Shown one piece after another: positions 37,405-49,242 of a stretch of DNA of 64,000 nt. How positions within the stretch are numbered: position 1 is the first letter of the stretch; every line of letters begins with the position of its first letter. The position numbers and the translations under genes were made by a program. Origin of the DNA: Glandiceps talaboti (taxonomy: Eukaryota; Hemichordata; Enteropneusta; Spengelidae); NCBI RefSeq assembly GCF_964340395.1, contig NC_135555.1:27244725-27308724 (forward strand), written 5' to 3'. Below the pieces are notes generated by a model, which saw only the letters and a program-made list of their open reading frames with translations, was not told the origin of the DNA and ran no database searches.

Positions 37405-38871
37405 GTGAGTTAGCCTCTCATGTACATAAATGTGGGGAAATTTTAATTCCTAATGTATTTTTAATCGCGTATAGAAGTTTTGAGGGGCACCCGTTGGGTT
37501 CAGGCCGTGTTTTCAAGGGTTTTCGTAGAGCTAATTTTTGTTCAAAATCACTCATCTCGGCACGTTGTGTGTCGTGTAAAAGTTTTCTTTCATTGTTCTT
37601 TCGCGCGTTGTGGCCCGTCAAGAGTTGGTGTTCTTTCGAGTATAGTTCGAATTATGTATACTTACTTTTGCATGACTTATTTGGGGATCAACCTCAGTTG
37701 AACCTGAACTTACACAACACACGTGAATGCATAACTAGATATAAATACATGTAGCAACATTACCGGACATAAAGCCCCAAACATGGTCGCTCGTCTACAA
37801 ACGTTACCTACATTTCTTTGTTCTTCCAAATTACGCATTGCAGTGTTCCCTTTGTTACGGAAGCCATCTCTACACTACTTTCGAAGCTGAACTGGTTGTT
37901 GTAATTTAGTATGTAAAGTATAACTTAAACTACCATATAGTAATTTTTAGTAATGTGTTTGTTTTTATTCAGAAAAAATTAGTTTTAAGTTAACGTATGA
38001 TTACATAACATCATCTACATTACGTTACTTACATACAGCAACAACAGTATCGGTAATAATAAATGTCGTACTCGTGTAAGTGACGTCTACTACTTATCAT
38101 CTTGCAGTGTACTGAAATTAAGTTTTGGTAGTGTCTTATCGGACCTTTTCAAAGTTATTGAATTAAGTTTGATGACAGGTGGTGGTTTCACAAATAATTT
38201 TGTTTGAAATAAATGGGGTGGGGGTGGGGGCGGGTGTAAGAGAAATGGATATGTTCTATGTAGGTACGTGGATATGTAATTTCCACAATTTAATAATATT
38301 TATTGCGCCATTCAGTAGGAAGTATTTTGGAGAATTCCACCAACAATTATCAGAGTGTTTAGATTCTGAGTTTTGGTTCATTATAAATAGTGTTTCATTT
38401 AAATCAATTATTTATATTTAGTTTTCTGAAACAAATATGGTAATTTCTCCATTCCCATACCATGATGTCAATATCATGCTTTATTTGCAATACTTTCATT
38501 GTTTATAACATTCCTCATCAAGTTCTTTTAACTTGGAATGAGATATGTCATGATATTTTAATGATTTTTTCAAGTTTTGATTTTGATCTCTTTTAAAATC
38601 TGATTACTGGTACAAGCCAGGCAACAACAAATTAATATATCACTTTTGTTTTTACAGTTTGCTTGAGACTCACTATACATTACAGAAAAATATGATGCCA
38701 TACAAGTGCAGAATGATATGCTTGAACTATGTTTGTCAACATTGTAATGCCAAATTATTCCAACAAATTAAATTATTTTATTGGTGGATTTAGATAATAG
38801 TAGGACTTGTATCAAAGCAATATGAAGCCACAAGTACATGAAATTAATAATGTTACTTTTTCTTTTATCAG
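37405..38871 (+). other. probable 5'UTR intron of the CHD gene
   Basis: No repeat family and no coding frame. It ends in TTACTTTTTCTTTTATCAG, a good acceptor, so 38872-38998 is probably the rest of the 5'UTR. Confidence 0.45.
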
Positions 38872-38998
38872 TGTATTTAGGTATAGGAGAGAAAGGTATA
38901 GGAGAGAACTGGAGATAGTATCTAGCAAGATTATGAGTGAAAATGTTATGTAAAATGAAACTCTAAACTGTGAACACCTACAGTAGGAAGTTGTGAAC

Positions 38999-40666
38999 AT
39001 GAATGACCAGTCCATCATGAGTTTGTTTGATAGTGATACAAACTTGTTAGATGAAATCACCGGTTTGAATTCGGGATTGCTTGGTCAAGATCTAGGTACA
39101 GGAGATCAAGGGATATTGCCTCAAACTGAGCCACTTATGTCTGTGTCGCGACACCAACAGCAACATATACAACAACAGCAACAACCTTTTTTACCCCTGC
39201 AAAATGCAGCACTACCTCATCAAAATATCAGCCAGGGTATTCATCCATCCCAACAGCAACGACTCCATCACCTTGACGAGTTCACATTCAGCAGTTCTAC
39301 AGCATCTGCGCCACAAAAGCTGCATCACATACCAGAACAAGGATATATGCAGAATATGAGTACAGGCATAAACAGCACATCACCGCCAATTGAGCAGGCT
39401 CCTCCACCGCAGTATCAACCATCCAATGATGCATTTTCACAAACTTTCCAAGGAAATCAGAAAGCTGTGATAAATGATTTCAATCCTATGTGGTCACAAA
39501 CGCAACAAAACACTAACCAAATGAACCAAAGTAGTGCTCAACAGTTTATACAGGAACAGCCCAATCCTGATTGTCAAGTACCACCGCCGTACTTGACACA
39601 CCATGGGCATGATTACGCTTTACCACCAAACCACATCCAAGCACCCCAGCAGAGACAACAACCAGTACAACCCCCACCACCAACGCAGCAGCAGCAACAA
39701 CAGCAGCAGCAACAAAGGTATCATCCTTGCAATGAGGCGAACAATCAGGGAAACGGGTATATGCAGGCCCAGGCTCAGCATGCTCATGTTGGCCAGCTAG
39801 CTGTGAACCCTCGTGCAAATCATGCTAGTCAGCCTTTTCCATCACCAAATCATTCTCAGGGTATGCAGATCAATACAAATAGGCTCCCAACCCAGATTCA
39901 GCCAAGTCCTCAGCCAGCTTATCAGGTCATACAGCCTGGTTCTAACCAGTTGCCAACACAGAGACCAGCTCAAGAGACCATCAATCGGCCCCCAACTTCA
40001 CAAACTGTGGTGACATACAATGTACAGAGTAACATGGTGATTCCCAATGTTCAGGCTGTAAGTGTAAACTCCGTGCCAATGACAAAAGGTCCAGTGCAGT
40101 CTTTCCAGCAGTTCCCACCGGGACAAAGACCAACATCATTGCAAGGTGAGAGCTCAAATCAACGCATGACACATTTCAGTGCTAACCCTAATCCAATGCA
40201 ATGCCAACCAGAACCCCAGTTCATGCAGAATTTCACCCCCACATCTACTAACCTACAGCGAAGCATGGTACCCCATTCCATGCATCCATCTACATCTTCT
40301 CATTCAATGCCATCAACAAGCACCACCTCTCAGGGAAACTTTGCTGTAAACTCTAACATAGTGCCTCCTCCAGTAAGCAATAATACTACCGAAACTTTAG
40401 GAAATCCATTTGATATACCAATGTCAGGTGGTCCAATTGGACAGCCTAACAGTATGCAACAACCTAGTGCCTCTTCATCTTACTCTACACCTGGTTATAC
40501 AGTGCCTACTACATCGACAAACCCAAGTACTATGAACCTCAACACACCAAGAACTACTGCCACCGTCTCCGGGATTACAGTCAATATTCAAGGACAAACA
40601 CAACAGTTCCAAATCAAGACCATACCAAATCAAGCAAATGTACAACAGGCTATTATTCAGACAACG
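38999..40666 (+). CDS. CHD7/8: CHD6-9/kismet-class remodeller, N-terminal coding exon
   Basis: 556 codons from ATG at 38999; the frame opens six bases earlier with GTG, but ATG is the natural start. It begins MNDQSIMSLFDSDTNLLDEI, like the short acidic start of CHD7 and CHD8 (MSLF.. / MDLF..). The rest is low-complexity, Gln/Pro/Asn/Ser-rich, with poly-Gln at about residues 228-238, a GNPF motif near residue 468 that is also present in CHD7/8, and an end GITVNIQGQTQQFQIKTIPN. The donor is ACG/GTAAGT at 40667, phase 0. The family is ATP-dependent nuclear chromatin remodellers; the chromodomain and helicase exons lie beyond the window. Whether it is closer to CHD7 or CHD8 cannot be settled; invertebrates usually have one gene. 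Confidence 0.88.
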
Positions 40667-40733
40667 GTAAGTAAACTTTTATTTACTTTATTCTTTTAAT
40701 CGTTAGTTTATTGTTATTTCATTTGAACTTTAA

Positions 40734-40999
40734 CTCTTTCGCCCCTCATTAGCAATAGCATACATGATAAAAGTATGAGTTAGTGTTACATTATCAAATT
40801 GATATAAAAATACTTAGAATTGCCTTATCTTGGAAAAGTTGGTATCAATTTAAAGCCAAATAAATTTTCTACACACTTCCAATTACACACATCAAAACAT
40901 CACATATACAGCTAGATTTTGGCTAAAAATAATAAACTTTTGTTAAAAAAATGTGTGTTGCTTATTTATTGTCATATCACAAATATTAAACCATTTTTT
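40734..40999. mobile_element. piggyBac-like element, 5' fragment
   Basis: TTAA at 40730-40733, then CTCTTTCGCCCCTC and ATCAAATTGATATAAAAATA, matching the left parts of the copies at 18852 and 43916. It is cut by the family A head at 41000. It lies in the CHD intron. Confidence 0.75.
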
Positions 41000-42165
41000 A
41001 GCACAACTGAACAGAAGGTTCAATAGTGCAATAGGCATGGCAAAGTGTCTGTCTGTGTGGGTGTGTGTGTGTAAACAACTTAAAGTCAAAAACTGCTGGA
41101 CCAATTGCTTTCAAATTTGGTGGTCATGTTCTGGTGTCTCGGGAAATTGTTCAAATGAAAATGATTGCATCAGAGATGTGGGTTTTGGGTCAAAAATGTG
41201 ATTTTGGGTCAAAACTCTTAAAACTCCAAAACTACTGGGCAGATTGGCATGAAATTTGATGGGAACAATCTTAGATGTGAGTAAATTAAGATTTATTCAT
41301 GACATGATGATTCCCCTGGTAATATGCAAATTAGGGCTAAAAATGTCTTTTTGGTCAAAAACCTATAATTCCAAAACTGCTCAGCAGATTGGGCTGAAAT
41401 TTAACAGGGATGCATCTGTTGGTGTATAGATGAAGAAATATTAATATAGAAGCATATAATGATCTCATCAGTGATATGCAAATTAGGTGTAAAAAATGAA
41501 TTTTGGTCAAAAATTTCTCAAAAAGTACTTGGTCACCGAGTCTGAAACTTGGTGAGATGTTTCTAAAAAGTGTTATTGTGCAGATTTTCTTCAAAATGTT
41601 TTGACACAATTGGCCCTAGCAACCATAGCCACACCCTTAGCAACAAATCAAAGGCAGTATATTTTGCTCAAATAACATCATCTGGTAGGCAAGTGAGTAA
41701 ACATTCAAAAAAGTATGCAAATATCCCTAGCAACGATGAGACACCCATAGCAACAGCCAAACGGCCATGTATTTCACAAAGATAACAGGAATTAATAGAC
41801 AATTGAACAAACATTCAAAAAATGTATGTAATTTTGCCTAGCAACAAGACCACGGCCATAGCAACAACCAAATACTCACGTAAATTGCAAAGATAACAGG
41901 AATTGAAAGACAAATAAATAAACATTCAATGAATGCATGCAAATGTGCCTAGCAACAAGACCACGCCCATAGCAACAGCCAAATGATCATGTATATTGAA
42001 AAGATAATATCAGGAATTCATACACAAGTGAACAAAAACATTCAAAAATGTATGCAAGTATATCTAGCAACATGACCACGCCCATAGCAACAGCCAAAAG
42101 ATAGCAACAAGGTTGGATAGGCAACTGGATAGTCATTCAGCAAATGAACACCTATAGCATGTTTA
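41000..42165 (+). mobile_element. family A repeat, copy 3, tail lost
   Basis: Head AGCACAACTGAACAGAAGGT then TCAATAGTGC, a short GTCT/GT tract, and the usual body with CCATAGCAACAGCC units at 41748, 41960 and 42078. It stops near 42165 without the GTTGTGCT tail. Confidence 0.8.
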
Positions 42166-42650
42166 TCAGAGTTCCCCACGGATGTGGCCATGAAATGGCA
42201 GAAAAGATAATTTATAAAATGCTTTGAAAATGGTGTTTTAATTAACCCTTTGACACTCAATTCGGAATGAAACGGCCCCATTTCCCACCCACTACATGTA
42301 AGATCCCCTATCGGCCTGAGCCGGCTAACGCCCTCAACCATTCAAATCCCGTTTAGGATTCAAATGGCCCAACATGTAATACATCATTAAAATGGTTGAT
42401 TACACTATACCCATAATTTTATTTGTGCACCTTTTTTGATGACGATAAAATTAAGTTGCTTGGCAACCTAAAAAATTATCAATGAACCAATCGGATGAAG
42501 TATATTTTGAGTGGGAAGTCATTTTCGCGGGCAAGCCTGTATTGCACCGCCATTTCCATTGCTTTGTTATACAAATACTGTCACAGAGGTCACGTTAACG
42601 TGTTATTTGTGTGTATTTGACGCCATATTTGACATGTGGATGCATTTTTT
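42166..42650. other. CHD intron, one possible TTAA element end
   Basis: TTAACCCTTTGACACTCAAT at 42242 looks like a piggyBac-type left end, but no right end was found. 42590-42650 matches 54178-54240 inside the hAT-like element, and there serves as an approximate empty site for family A copy 4. Confidence 0.5.
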
Positions 42651-43826
42651 AGCACAACTGAACTAGGGTTCAGTCGTGCTATAGGGATTGCCCGGCGTCT
42701 GTCTGTCTGTCTGTGTGTGTGTGTGTGTGGATGTGTGTGTGTGTGTGTGTATGTGTGTAAACAACTTAAAGTCAAAAACCGCTGAACCGATTGCCATGAT
42801 ATTTGGTAAGTCCATAACCTTGGGCGTCTAGTTGGGATATTGTTTAAATCAAAATGATCACATCACAGGTGTGTGATTTGGGTCTAAAAATGTGATTTTT
42901 GGTCAAAAAACTTAAACTCAGAAACTACTGGGTAGATTGGGGCGACATTTGGTGGGAACATTGTTAAAGGGGATGTAAAGTAAGATTTGTTCATGACATG
43001 ATGATTCCATCAGTGATATGCAAATTAGGGATAAAAATGTGTCTTTTTGGTTGAAAATCTATAATTCGAAAACTACTGAGCAGATTGGGCTGAAATTTAA
43101 TGGGAATGCATCTAGGGATGTATGGACAAAGAAATATTAAGCATACCATGATTCCATGAGTTATATGCAAATTAGGTGTAAAAATGTTCATTTTTGGTCA
43201 AAAACATATCTCAAAAAGTACTTGGTCACTGAGTCTGAAACTTAGTGAGATGTTTCTGAAAGTGTTATTCTGCACATTTTCTTTCAAAACATTTTGACAA
43301 AATTGGCCCTAGCGACCATGACCACGCCCTTAGCAACAACCAAATGGTAGTATATTTTGATCAAATAACATCTGGTAGGCAAATGAGTAAACATTCAAAC
43401 AATGTCTGCAAATACCCTAGCAACCATGACCACGCCCATAGCAACAGCCAAACGGTCGTGTATTTCACAAAGATAACAGGGATTGATAGACAATTGAATA
43501 TACATTCAAAAAATGTGTGTAAATTTGACTAGCAACAAGACCACGCCCATAGCAACAGCCTAATGATCACTTATATTGCAAAGATAATATTAGGAATTCA
43601 TACACAAGTGAACAAAAACATACAAAAATGTATGCAAATATATCTAACAACATGACCACGCCCATAGCAACAGCCAAATGATAGCATATATCGTAAAGAT
43701 AGCAACATGGTTGGATAGGCAACTGGATAGTCATTCACCAAATGAACACTTATTGTTAGCATGGACTACCATATGGATAAACATTTTTAAAAACTGTACA
43801 GTTGTGCTAGAACGCCATTGGCGTTT
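42651..43826 (+). mobile_element. family A repeat, copy 4
   Basis: Complete copy: head AGCACAACTGAACTAGGGTT then CAGTCGTGCT; GTCT/GT tract; body; four CCACGCCC units (43320 to 43660); tail TGTACAGTTGTGCTAGAACG. It is inserted in a T-run (GATGCATTTTTT/AGC). A related sequence without it reads GATGCAATTTTTTGCATG at 54231. Confidence 0.9.
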
Positions 43827-43915
43827 TTGTTTTTTTTGTAATTTGAAAAAAAAATGAATATGTTAATGAGTATTTTGACCGACGCCATATTGGAAATCAG
43901 TCAACGAGACTTTAA

Positions 43916-45531
43916 CTCTTTCACCACCATTGGCCTCATGGGATTGTTTGTGCTCTACCAGCCCCCTCACTAACATAAAGTGAGAGTGAGTGGTATGCAA
44001 TCAAATTGATACAAAAATACTTAGAATTGCCCAATCTTTGAAAATTAGGTATCATTTTACTGAAAAATAAATTGTCTATATCATACTTACAAATAAACAC
44101 ATTCAAATATCACATTCACAACTGAAATTTGGGTTAAAATAAGAATATATTGGTAAAAAAAACCTGTGTTGTTTATTTATTGACATGTCGCAAATAAACT
44201 AAATATTTATATTACAAACAAAATTCAAAATACCAACATTTATGTTTCTACAAAATTCTGTATACTGGTTAAATGGTCAAAATCGGCGAAAATTTGGCAG
44301 AAAATGTTATTTTCAGTCGTATTACATTTGAATGGAAAAAATAACGGCTCTCTAATCTGATTACGACGCAATTAGTCGGTCCCGCACCGACAATGAAAGA
44401 GACAAAAATACCTGAAGTCGTTGCACCAATACCTTCAGAAAAATCAGTTTGTGTAATTATATATCATTATTTGACAGAACAACAAAAGATTATCACCAAA
44501 TTTATGCTCAAAATCAGTAAAAAAAATGCCCACAAGTTGGTAGTATACGAGTCCAAATCGGGACGCCAAAGTGGCGCTTTTTGCCAACATGCTGTACCCA
44601 CAAAACCAAATATGCAGTCGGGACTTTGAAGTTACGTTGCGATAATCTGATCCTTCCATTTCCTGCATTGAGTTCACTCGTACTCAGTCATCTCCTTGTA
44701 TAAAACATCGTATTCATAGTCAAAATTGAGGGGAAATTTCAACAAACAGCACCGTTATTTACATTGTAAGTTACGTTAGGGGAGACAGATTTTGCTTTGG
44801 CGATGTTGAAATTTGAATTTTACGTTGAAAAACGCACATATAAAATCTGATTCGTAAAATCGCCCGTATCGTGCATAAATTTCCCTCCACTGACCTTCAG
44901 AAGCTGAGCTAGTACAAATACAAGTCATTACTGAGATGTAACAAAAGAAATAAAACCAAAATAATCCATTTTATAGCCAAAAATTACAACCAAGACGTTA
45001 GTATGGGAGTCGGTACCTATCACAAGATTGCGTAAATTTGCCGACATTCAAAAATTCAACCGTAAACTGCCGCCGACAGCACATACGAACTTAGCGGGAA
45101 TTTGATGCTTACACACAAGTACAATGTGTTCCCACAGCTAAATACTTGTATTCAATGATGTATTTCGAGTCAAATTCAGTCGAAATATCCAAAGACAGTG
45201 ACATAATTTATATCGTAGACCATGTTATGAGAGCCGTTAATTATATCCGCCATGTTTAAATTCGATCTTGTGGGCGAAAAACGCACGTAAAATTACGATC
45301 GCTCGTCATTTGGATCGTAGTTATGTTGAATCATACATTCAAAATGGCAGGCTATATAAACAAGGCTAATATGCATGTGTGGAACTAGTTATGGCAGCAA
45401 ATTTTGCAGCAATTGCTGCCTTTGAACGGTTTTATGGCAAGATAGGTGAATGAACTTTGGCGTCCCGGTATACCGGGTACTGGTGGGTGCCCTAGCGCAT
45501 CCCGGTATACCGGGTACTGGTGGTGAAAGGG
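43916..45531. mobile_element. piggyBac-like non-autonomous element, copy 2
   Basis: Bounded by TTAA (43912-43915 and 45532-45535). Ends CTCTTTCACCACC and, inverted, CCCTTTCACCACC. The matching sequence at 57841-57855 has a single TTAA and no insertion (GACTTTAAGTAAACTG), a true empty site. Near the right end is ATCCCGGTATACCGGGTACT, typical of piggyBac-type subterminal palindromes. No transposase ORF. Confidence 0.93.
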
Positions 45532-46779
45532 TTAAGTAAACTGCCACTTTTCAAAAGACACTATTGACGTCAAACAAGCAATGTAATATGTGGTATAGTC
45601 ATAATTCTACGCATTGGGCGCCCAAATGACAAGCGTTTGTTCAAAACAGGGTTGTAAACTTCAAATCCAATTCTGCACCCTTCTACATAATCAGCCAGTC
45701 CGCAACATCCTCATTTGCATACTCTATCCTTCAGTTTACGACGAGTATTACACTTTGAATGGCTGCTCACGGGCCTTATTTTTTGGTATTTTCATCTCGC
45801 CATAACTTTCACTAGAGTCCACCATTTTAGATACTGTAAACGCCTAAACCTCAACTGACATCTCTTCTTTCGTACCAGCAACATAAAGTTTGGAATTACA
45901 TTTAGGAATGCCAATTTTCTGACGAATTCGGGACACATACTTGAGGCCCTAGGCTTGAAACCTCGACCCGGTTTTTCGCTCATACTGCTACCCTAATAGT
46001 TTACTTAATACGGACCGGAAAGTTTTACAATTTTCACAAAGGTGGATTTTTATGTGTTTTAAATAACTATGGCAAGTAAATTTAGTAGGATCGTTGTGTA
46101 ACGCTCCGTTCAAGAATTTTCGGTAGAAAACAACTGATTTGACCAGAAGCTGAAGCTGACCTCGTTTGACCGGGCGATTTTCCACAGCAAGTAACAACAC
46201 AGGACGTTCTTGGTACTCACTAAAATCACACCCCAGACCCACTATAAAAGTGTGATGTTTTCAGATAACATGTAACTTGTGATTAATTCTGTATTGTCGT
46301 GCAATTTGGAGTGACAGTGAACCAGAATGAAGACAACTTGCGTAAGGAAGGCATGCGGTTGAAGTTATGCAAGAGCAGTCTCACTGCCGACTGTGAATCG
46401 ACCAAACTTTGTTTATTGGCCGACAGTTCACATGTAAAGTTAAACGACATGAACGTGTCTTGCCATTTCCAAAATGCAAATATTTGGCAAGTAAAAATAA
46501 TTAAAATAATTACAACTTTAATTTGGCTTCAGACTTTGCATTATGTTTTGCGTATCTCCCCGTTTTGCATGTAAATCCGAAAAGGTTCTCTCTAGTCATG
46601 TCAGTGATCATACCGGGGCTGCTTTGAGTACGAGCGAAGTGAGGCATGTTGAGGTATTTTGTTGAGAATTATAAATATTTGCGAAATGTCAAGTACAAGG
46701 TTTAAATACAATGGAATGATGAAAAAAAAATTGACAGGCGCCGGTCACAAGAAACTCCGTAAATTAAAATATCAGACGA

Positions 46780-47345
46780 TGTATGTATTAATCGCCATCT
46801 TAGTTTCCGTATGGCGACAATCCCAAGTACCCGGATGCACGAGGGACTTACCCGGAACCAAGTCGTTGTCAGCCATACGTTACAGTGGTAACATCGTCCG
46901 AGAAATCGCTGCGTTCAGAGTGTCATTATTCACAGAATTGTTGTTTTCGAGTGAAAACCCGTCTTGAATTGTATAACTCTAACAAATGAAGACATGTCAA
47001 GTTATATTTTGAAAGTTGTATCGCTAGTTTGAGACGATTTTCTCTCGTACTAATAGTACTATCGAGGCTCACTTGGACTTGGACCTTACTCCAGTTCATC
47101 GGGAAATTTAGCCAGTCCGATAATTCTTTCTGGTTTAGTTTACAACACTTTTGATCATGCAGATTTTGTTGTTGTGATGAAAAGAAATTAAAAAAAAGAT
47201 CACTTCAACCATTTCGTTGTGTTTTCTTTATGAAAGGTAATCGAACATGAACGAGTGTTATCACTGTAACGTATGGCTGAGAATGACTCTCTTCCCGGTA
47301 CTTGGGATTGCCGCCGTACGGAAACTAAGATGGCGATTAATACAT
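46780..47345. repeat. inverted-arm (foldback) structure within repeat R
   Basis: TTAATCGCCATCTTAGTTTC (from ~46787) and its inverse (near 47321-47340) form arms that continue through GCGACAATCCCAAGTACC and then CAGCCATACGTTACAGTG. Total arm length is about 80 bases with gaps, separated by ~350 bases. Each arm has AAGATGGCG, a YY1-type core. The copy in 58700-59275 is similar. Confidence 0.75.
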
Positions 47346-47869
47346 TTCTTCCCTATATATATCTACTACAACTAGTACAAGTTGAATGTTGTTGACTTGG
47401 TAAATTTGTTAGAAAATTGAAATTCAAATTGCCTCAAAATTATTTTAGATCCCTAGTTTATTTCATTCATCATTAAAATTTTCCAGGGTTAAAGCTGTAA
47501 GACACTGGAATTATTGATAGCCAACCTCAAAATCCTCATTTTTTCTTTTTCTGCGTGCATTTCCCAGTCATTTTTTTTCTGAGATTTTGTGCAATTTTTC
47601 ATAACAGTAGATTTTTGTTATAAAATGGTGACTATGGTATAAAAGTACAATACATTACCAACTTCTGTGTAAAATGTGTTTTATAGTGAGACATCATATG
47701 AAACCACTAACCACTTTATAACATCACTAAAACAAAACTGCATAGTGAAGAGCTGAAGAACTGAACCACTTCTGCATCTCACCAAAATAAAAAATAAAAT
47801 TTTAAAAAAAACCAGCGGAGCTATTCTGACTGATAGGTCGCTTGTTGCAAGAGTGGGATAGTTTGTTTA

Positions 47870-48368
47870 GCTGCCTTTGAGGCCGATTCTAGAGTCACTT
47901 GGGATAGCCAAATCATCGGCAAAAAACAAATATAATAGTTTCAAAGAACCTGCACAAATACCAATATATACCACTCTAACTTTTTGCCAATATCATTAAT
48001 AAATAAGTTAAGCAAAAGTGGTGATAAGACTGAACCCTTTTGAACACCATATGTACATTCAAAAACTTCAGTAATACCTTTAGGTATTCTCACACATGCT
48101 TTAAGATTATCATACATTGATTTCAATACTCTGAGCATTCGACCTTTAAAGCCAATCTTCAAAACCTTATAAAACATACCATAGTGGTGAATTCTATCGA
48201 ACGCTTTTTCAAAATTTACAAAAGCACAGTAAAGCCTGGTTTTATGCTTGGACAAGTATTTCCAAATTGCAGTATCTAAGATGAAAATGTTATCTATTGT
48301 ACTGCATTGTTTTCTGAAACCGAATTGTACCTCAGAAATTGGACAATATCGATCAACAAAGTCTTAAA
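47870..48368 (-). pseudogene. LINE reverse transcriptase fragment
   Basis: Reading on the minus strand from 48368: DRYCPISEVQFGFRKQCSTI, then YLSKHKTRLYCAFVNFEKAF with DR (RT motif A), GVQKGSVLSPLLLNLFINDI (motif B region), and after a frameshift near 47940, YLFFADDLAIPSDSR with the FADD catalytic motif. Both ends are truncated. It is a non-LTR retrotransposon; the clade is not resolved and it differs from the two other LINEs in the window. In the CHD intron, antisense to the gene. Confidence 0.88.
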
Positions 48369-48737
48369 TGCGTTTGTACATAATGTTACAAAATATCTTA
48401 CTTATAATCGGAAATACATATGCTAGGAATGCAAGACATAATATATGGTATTTATATAGGTGTGATGGTATACTTGCCAAACAAAAACCTGTCAAATAAT
48501 TAGGCATTTCAGGAACATTGACTTTCAAGTTTAAGAAATCAAGTTCAAACCATTATGTAAATGTTAAGCATTGAATTCAGTGAGAGAAGTAATGTTGATA
48601 GAAATAAGTACTTCAGTGAATAAAGTAGACAGCCAAATTTGTAGAATGTTAATTTTAATGACTTTGTAGTATGGAGTCATCATAATCTATGACTCAATGT
48701 GATGTCATTGACCCACATTTCTTTGATTTCCATACAG
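48369..48737. other. CHD intron end, nothing recognised
   Basis: Unique AT-rich sequence leading to the acceptor TTTGATTTCCATACAG at 48737. Confidence 0.6.
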
Positions 48738-49066
48738 GCTCAAGACAAATTTGTGCCTTTAGCACCAGCCCAACAGAAACCACCACCTCAGCAATCAACC
48801 TTTCCGGAATCCATGAGTGATAAGGAAAAAACCAAAATGATGAAACAAAGGCAAGCACAAGAGAAAGCCAATAGGATTTGTGCAGAAGCAATGGCTAAGG
48901 CCCAGGCACAAGGAATTCATCAGAATGTTTCGGCTGTTGTTGTCAGTGCAGCAGAGCCATCCTCACCCAAAATCAAGGAAGAACCTAAAAGGATAAAAGC
49001 CAAAGAAAAAAACGAAAAACCTGTTAAGCCCAAGAAAATTCCTACTCCTCGCAAGAAACCTGCCAA
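48738..49066 (+). CDS. CHD7/8: CHD6-9/kismet-class remodeller, second coding exon
   Basis: 329 bases, phase 0 in, two bases of a codon out. It encodes AQDKFVPLAPAQQKPPPQQS, then a basic/acidic region QRQAQEKANRICAEAMAKAQ. The EKANRI.AEA.A.A.A.G pattern matches CHD8 upstream of its chromodomains. Then come a possible sumoylation-type site IKEEP and a Lys-rich tail KPKKIPTPRKKPAK. The donor is AA/GTAAGT at 49067. No further CHD exon was found to 64000, so the next intron exceeds 14.9 kb. The EKANRI motif is the main ground for the family call. Confidence 0.9.
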
Positions 49067-49242
49067 GTAAGTCTATAAGTATGATTCAACTAGAGGTTTA
49101 GATGCACATATTTATGCATGTTCTATACACCTAGCGTCAGTCACGTGATTCGAAGCAATGCATGTGTTCTGTATCAGAAGATGCTATGTCAAAATGGTGA
49201 TCTATACGTAACTGAAAATACGTGATAAGCTTTTGTCATTTT

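Larger units (their letters stand above)
43827..47850. mobile_element. dispersed repeat R, copy 1 (second copy at 57765)
   Basis: From GTAATTTGAAAAAAAAATGA to AGCTATTCTGACTGATAGGT this matches 57765-59768 at high identity. Differences are a piggyBac-like insertion here (43916-45531) and about 400 bases (45728-46133) missing from the other copy. It contains an inverted-arm structure and a 91-codon ORF (46299-46574) that the other copy keeps. No transposase or RT. Class unknown. Confidence 0.8.

Noticed and set aside
39546-39818. 90-codon minus ORF rich in Ala/Val
   Set aside because: It is the antisense of the CHD poly-Gln exon.
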